Below are positions 63,682 to 64,000 of a stretch of 64,000 bases of DNA, piece by piece; position 1 is the stretch's first letter; each line of letters begins with the position of its first letter. This DNA comes from JAAXHB01 sp965214945 (GTDB lineage: Bacteria > Actinomycetota > Acidimicrobiia > Acidimicrobiales > Aldehydirespiratoraceae). A program made the position numbers and the translations under genes. The notes below the pieces were generated by a model. That model ran no database searches and was not told where the DNA came from. It saw nothing but the letters and a program-made list of their open reading frames with translations. The stretch is taken from NCBI GenBank assembly GCA_965214945.1, contig OZ244029.1:1426001-1490000 (forward strand), written 5' to 3'.

Positions 63682-64000
63682 TCAGCTCGACGCCCGACAC
63701 CGCCAGTGTGAGCGGTGGACGACCTGCTCCAGCGGCCGGCGAGGACGCAGCGCCGATCTGCTGGGGCGGTCATCGGGCGCAGGTATGCCGACGGCGACCG
63801 CGCCCACGGCCCGGTGGCCAGACGGCACGCCGAAGCAGCGCCTCACATCCTCCTCGGCTTCAAACAGACCGAACAGACAGGCACCGAGCCCGCGGTCGGC
63901 GGCGCACAGCAGCATCGTCATCAGCGCGGCTCCCGCGTCCACGAACCAGTACGGGATCGGCCAGGACTCCAAGCTGCTCCCCAAGCCGGAACCGCCACGG
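63682..64000 (-). CDS. Nitroreductase-family protein, C-terminal part (cut by window end)
   Basis: The frame is open to the window edge, so the N-terminus is missing; about 106 codons are seen. DAGAALMTMLLCAADRGLGACLFGLFEAEEDVRRCFGVPSGHRAVGAVAVG is the C-terminal FMN-binding part typical of nitroreductase-fold flavoproteins (G-L-G... then P-x-G-x-x-x-V-G-x-x-x-x-G). The tail RPRRPLEQVVHR also fits. Substrate cannot be judged. Confidence 0.75.
   Translation of the reverse strand, partial: RGGSGLGSSLESWPIPYWFVDAGAALMTMLLCAADRGLGACLFGLFEAEEDVRRCFGVPSGHRAVGAVAVGIPAPDDRPSRSALRPRRPLEQVVHRSHWRCRASS

Overview
The window is a dense, high G+C (about two-thirds by eye) bacterial chromosome segment. The gene content points to an actinobacterium: a mycothiol synthase, an AftD-like arabinofuranosyltransferase remnant at the left edge, an O-phosphoserine-type CysM plus a Mec+-like JAMM protease, a SNF2 helicase of actinobacterial type, menaquinone genes, and an Rv1339-like MBL / RNase PH / RdgB block. 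A separate trpF beside hisA argues against Streptomyces or Mycobacterium, which use one bifunctional PriA. I infer a deep-branching lineage such as Acidimicrobiia, but cannot prove it from this window.

Layout. 1-9.4 kb: AftD-like C-terminus, glutamate synthase (gltB-gltD), M18 aminopeptidase. 9.5-14 kb: trkA and two TrkH-type K+ transporter genes with overlapping ends. 14-19.8 kb: 5-FCL, membrane pyrophosphatase, PP2C phosphatase, menB, rpe. 19.9-24.4 kb: clpP, tRNA-Leu(TAG), rdgB, rph, MBL phosphodiesterase, rpmG, rpmB, cysM. 24.5-33.4 kb: MFS transporter, hydrolase, mec, smpB, PQ-loop membrane protein, thiD, yqgE, alkB under a perfect SOS box, an SDR, and a flavoprotein disulfide reductase.

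33.5-54.2 kb is one 20-kb minus-strand run: nth (frameshifted), hisD-C-B-H-A-F, a fused indolepyruvate:ferredoxin oxidoreductase, a small ORF plus SNF2 helicase, a small basic protein, GroES-like, hisI, trpE, ygfZ, a J-domain protein, trpC-F-B-A. Most junctions overlap by 4 bp or are under 20 bp, so histidine and tryptophan synthesis are probably co-transcribed in blocks. hisG, hisE, trpD and trpG are not in the window.

54.2-64 kb: mshD, a small membrane protein, menG, a type II restriction-modification pair resembling SmaI wedged between menG and menA, an orphan OmpR-type regulator, a YyaL-like thioredoxin-domain protein, and a DUF35/thiolase pair with a nitroreductase cut by the window end.

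Most notable signals: (1) a perfect 26-bp palindrome with the Gram-positive LexA core over the alkB promoter and start; (2) the SmaI-like R-M unit with locally lowered G+C; (3) a duplicated palindromic repeat inserted in frame in a flavoprotein reductase gene, and other short direct repeats at gene edges; (4) two apparent single-base frame breaks (nth and the 5' end of the SNF2 gene). No CRISPR array, transposase or phage gene was seen.
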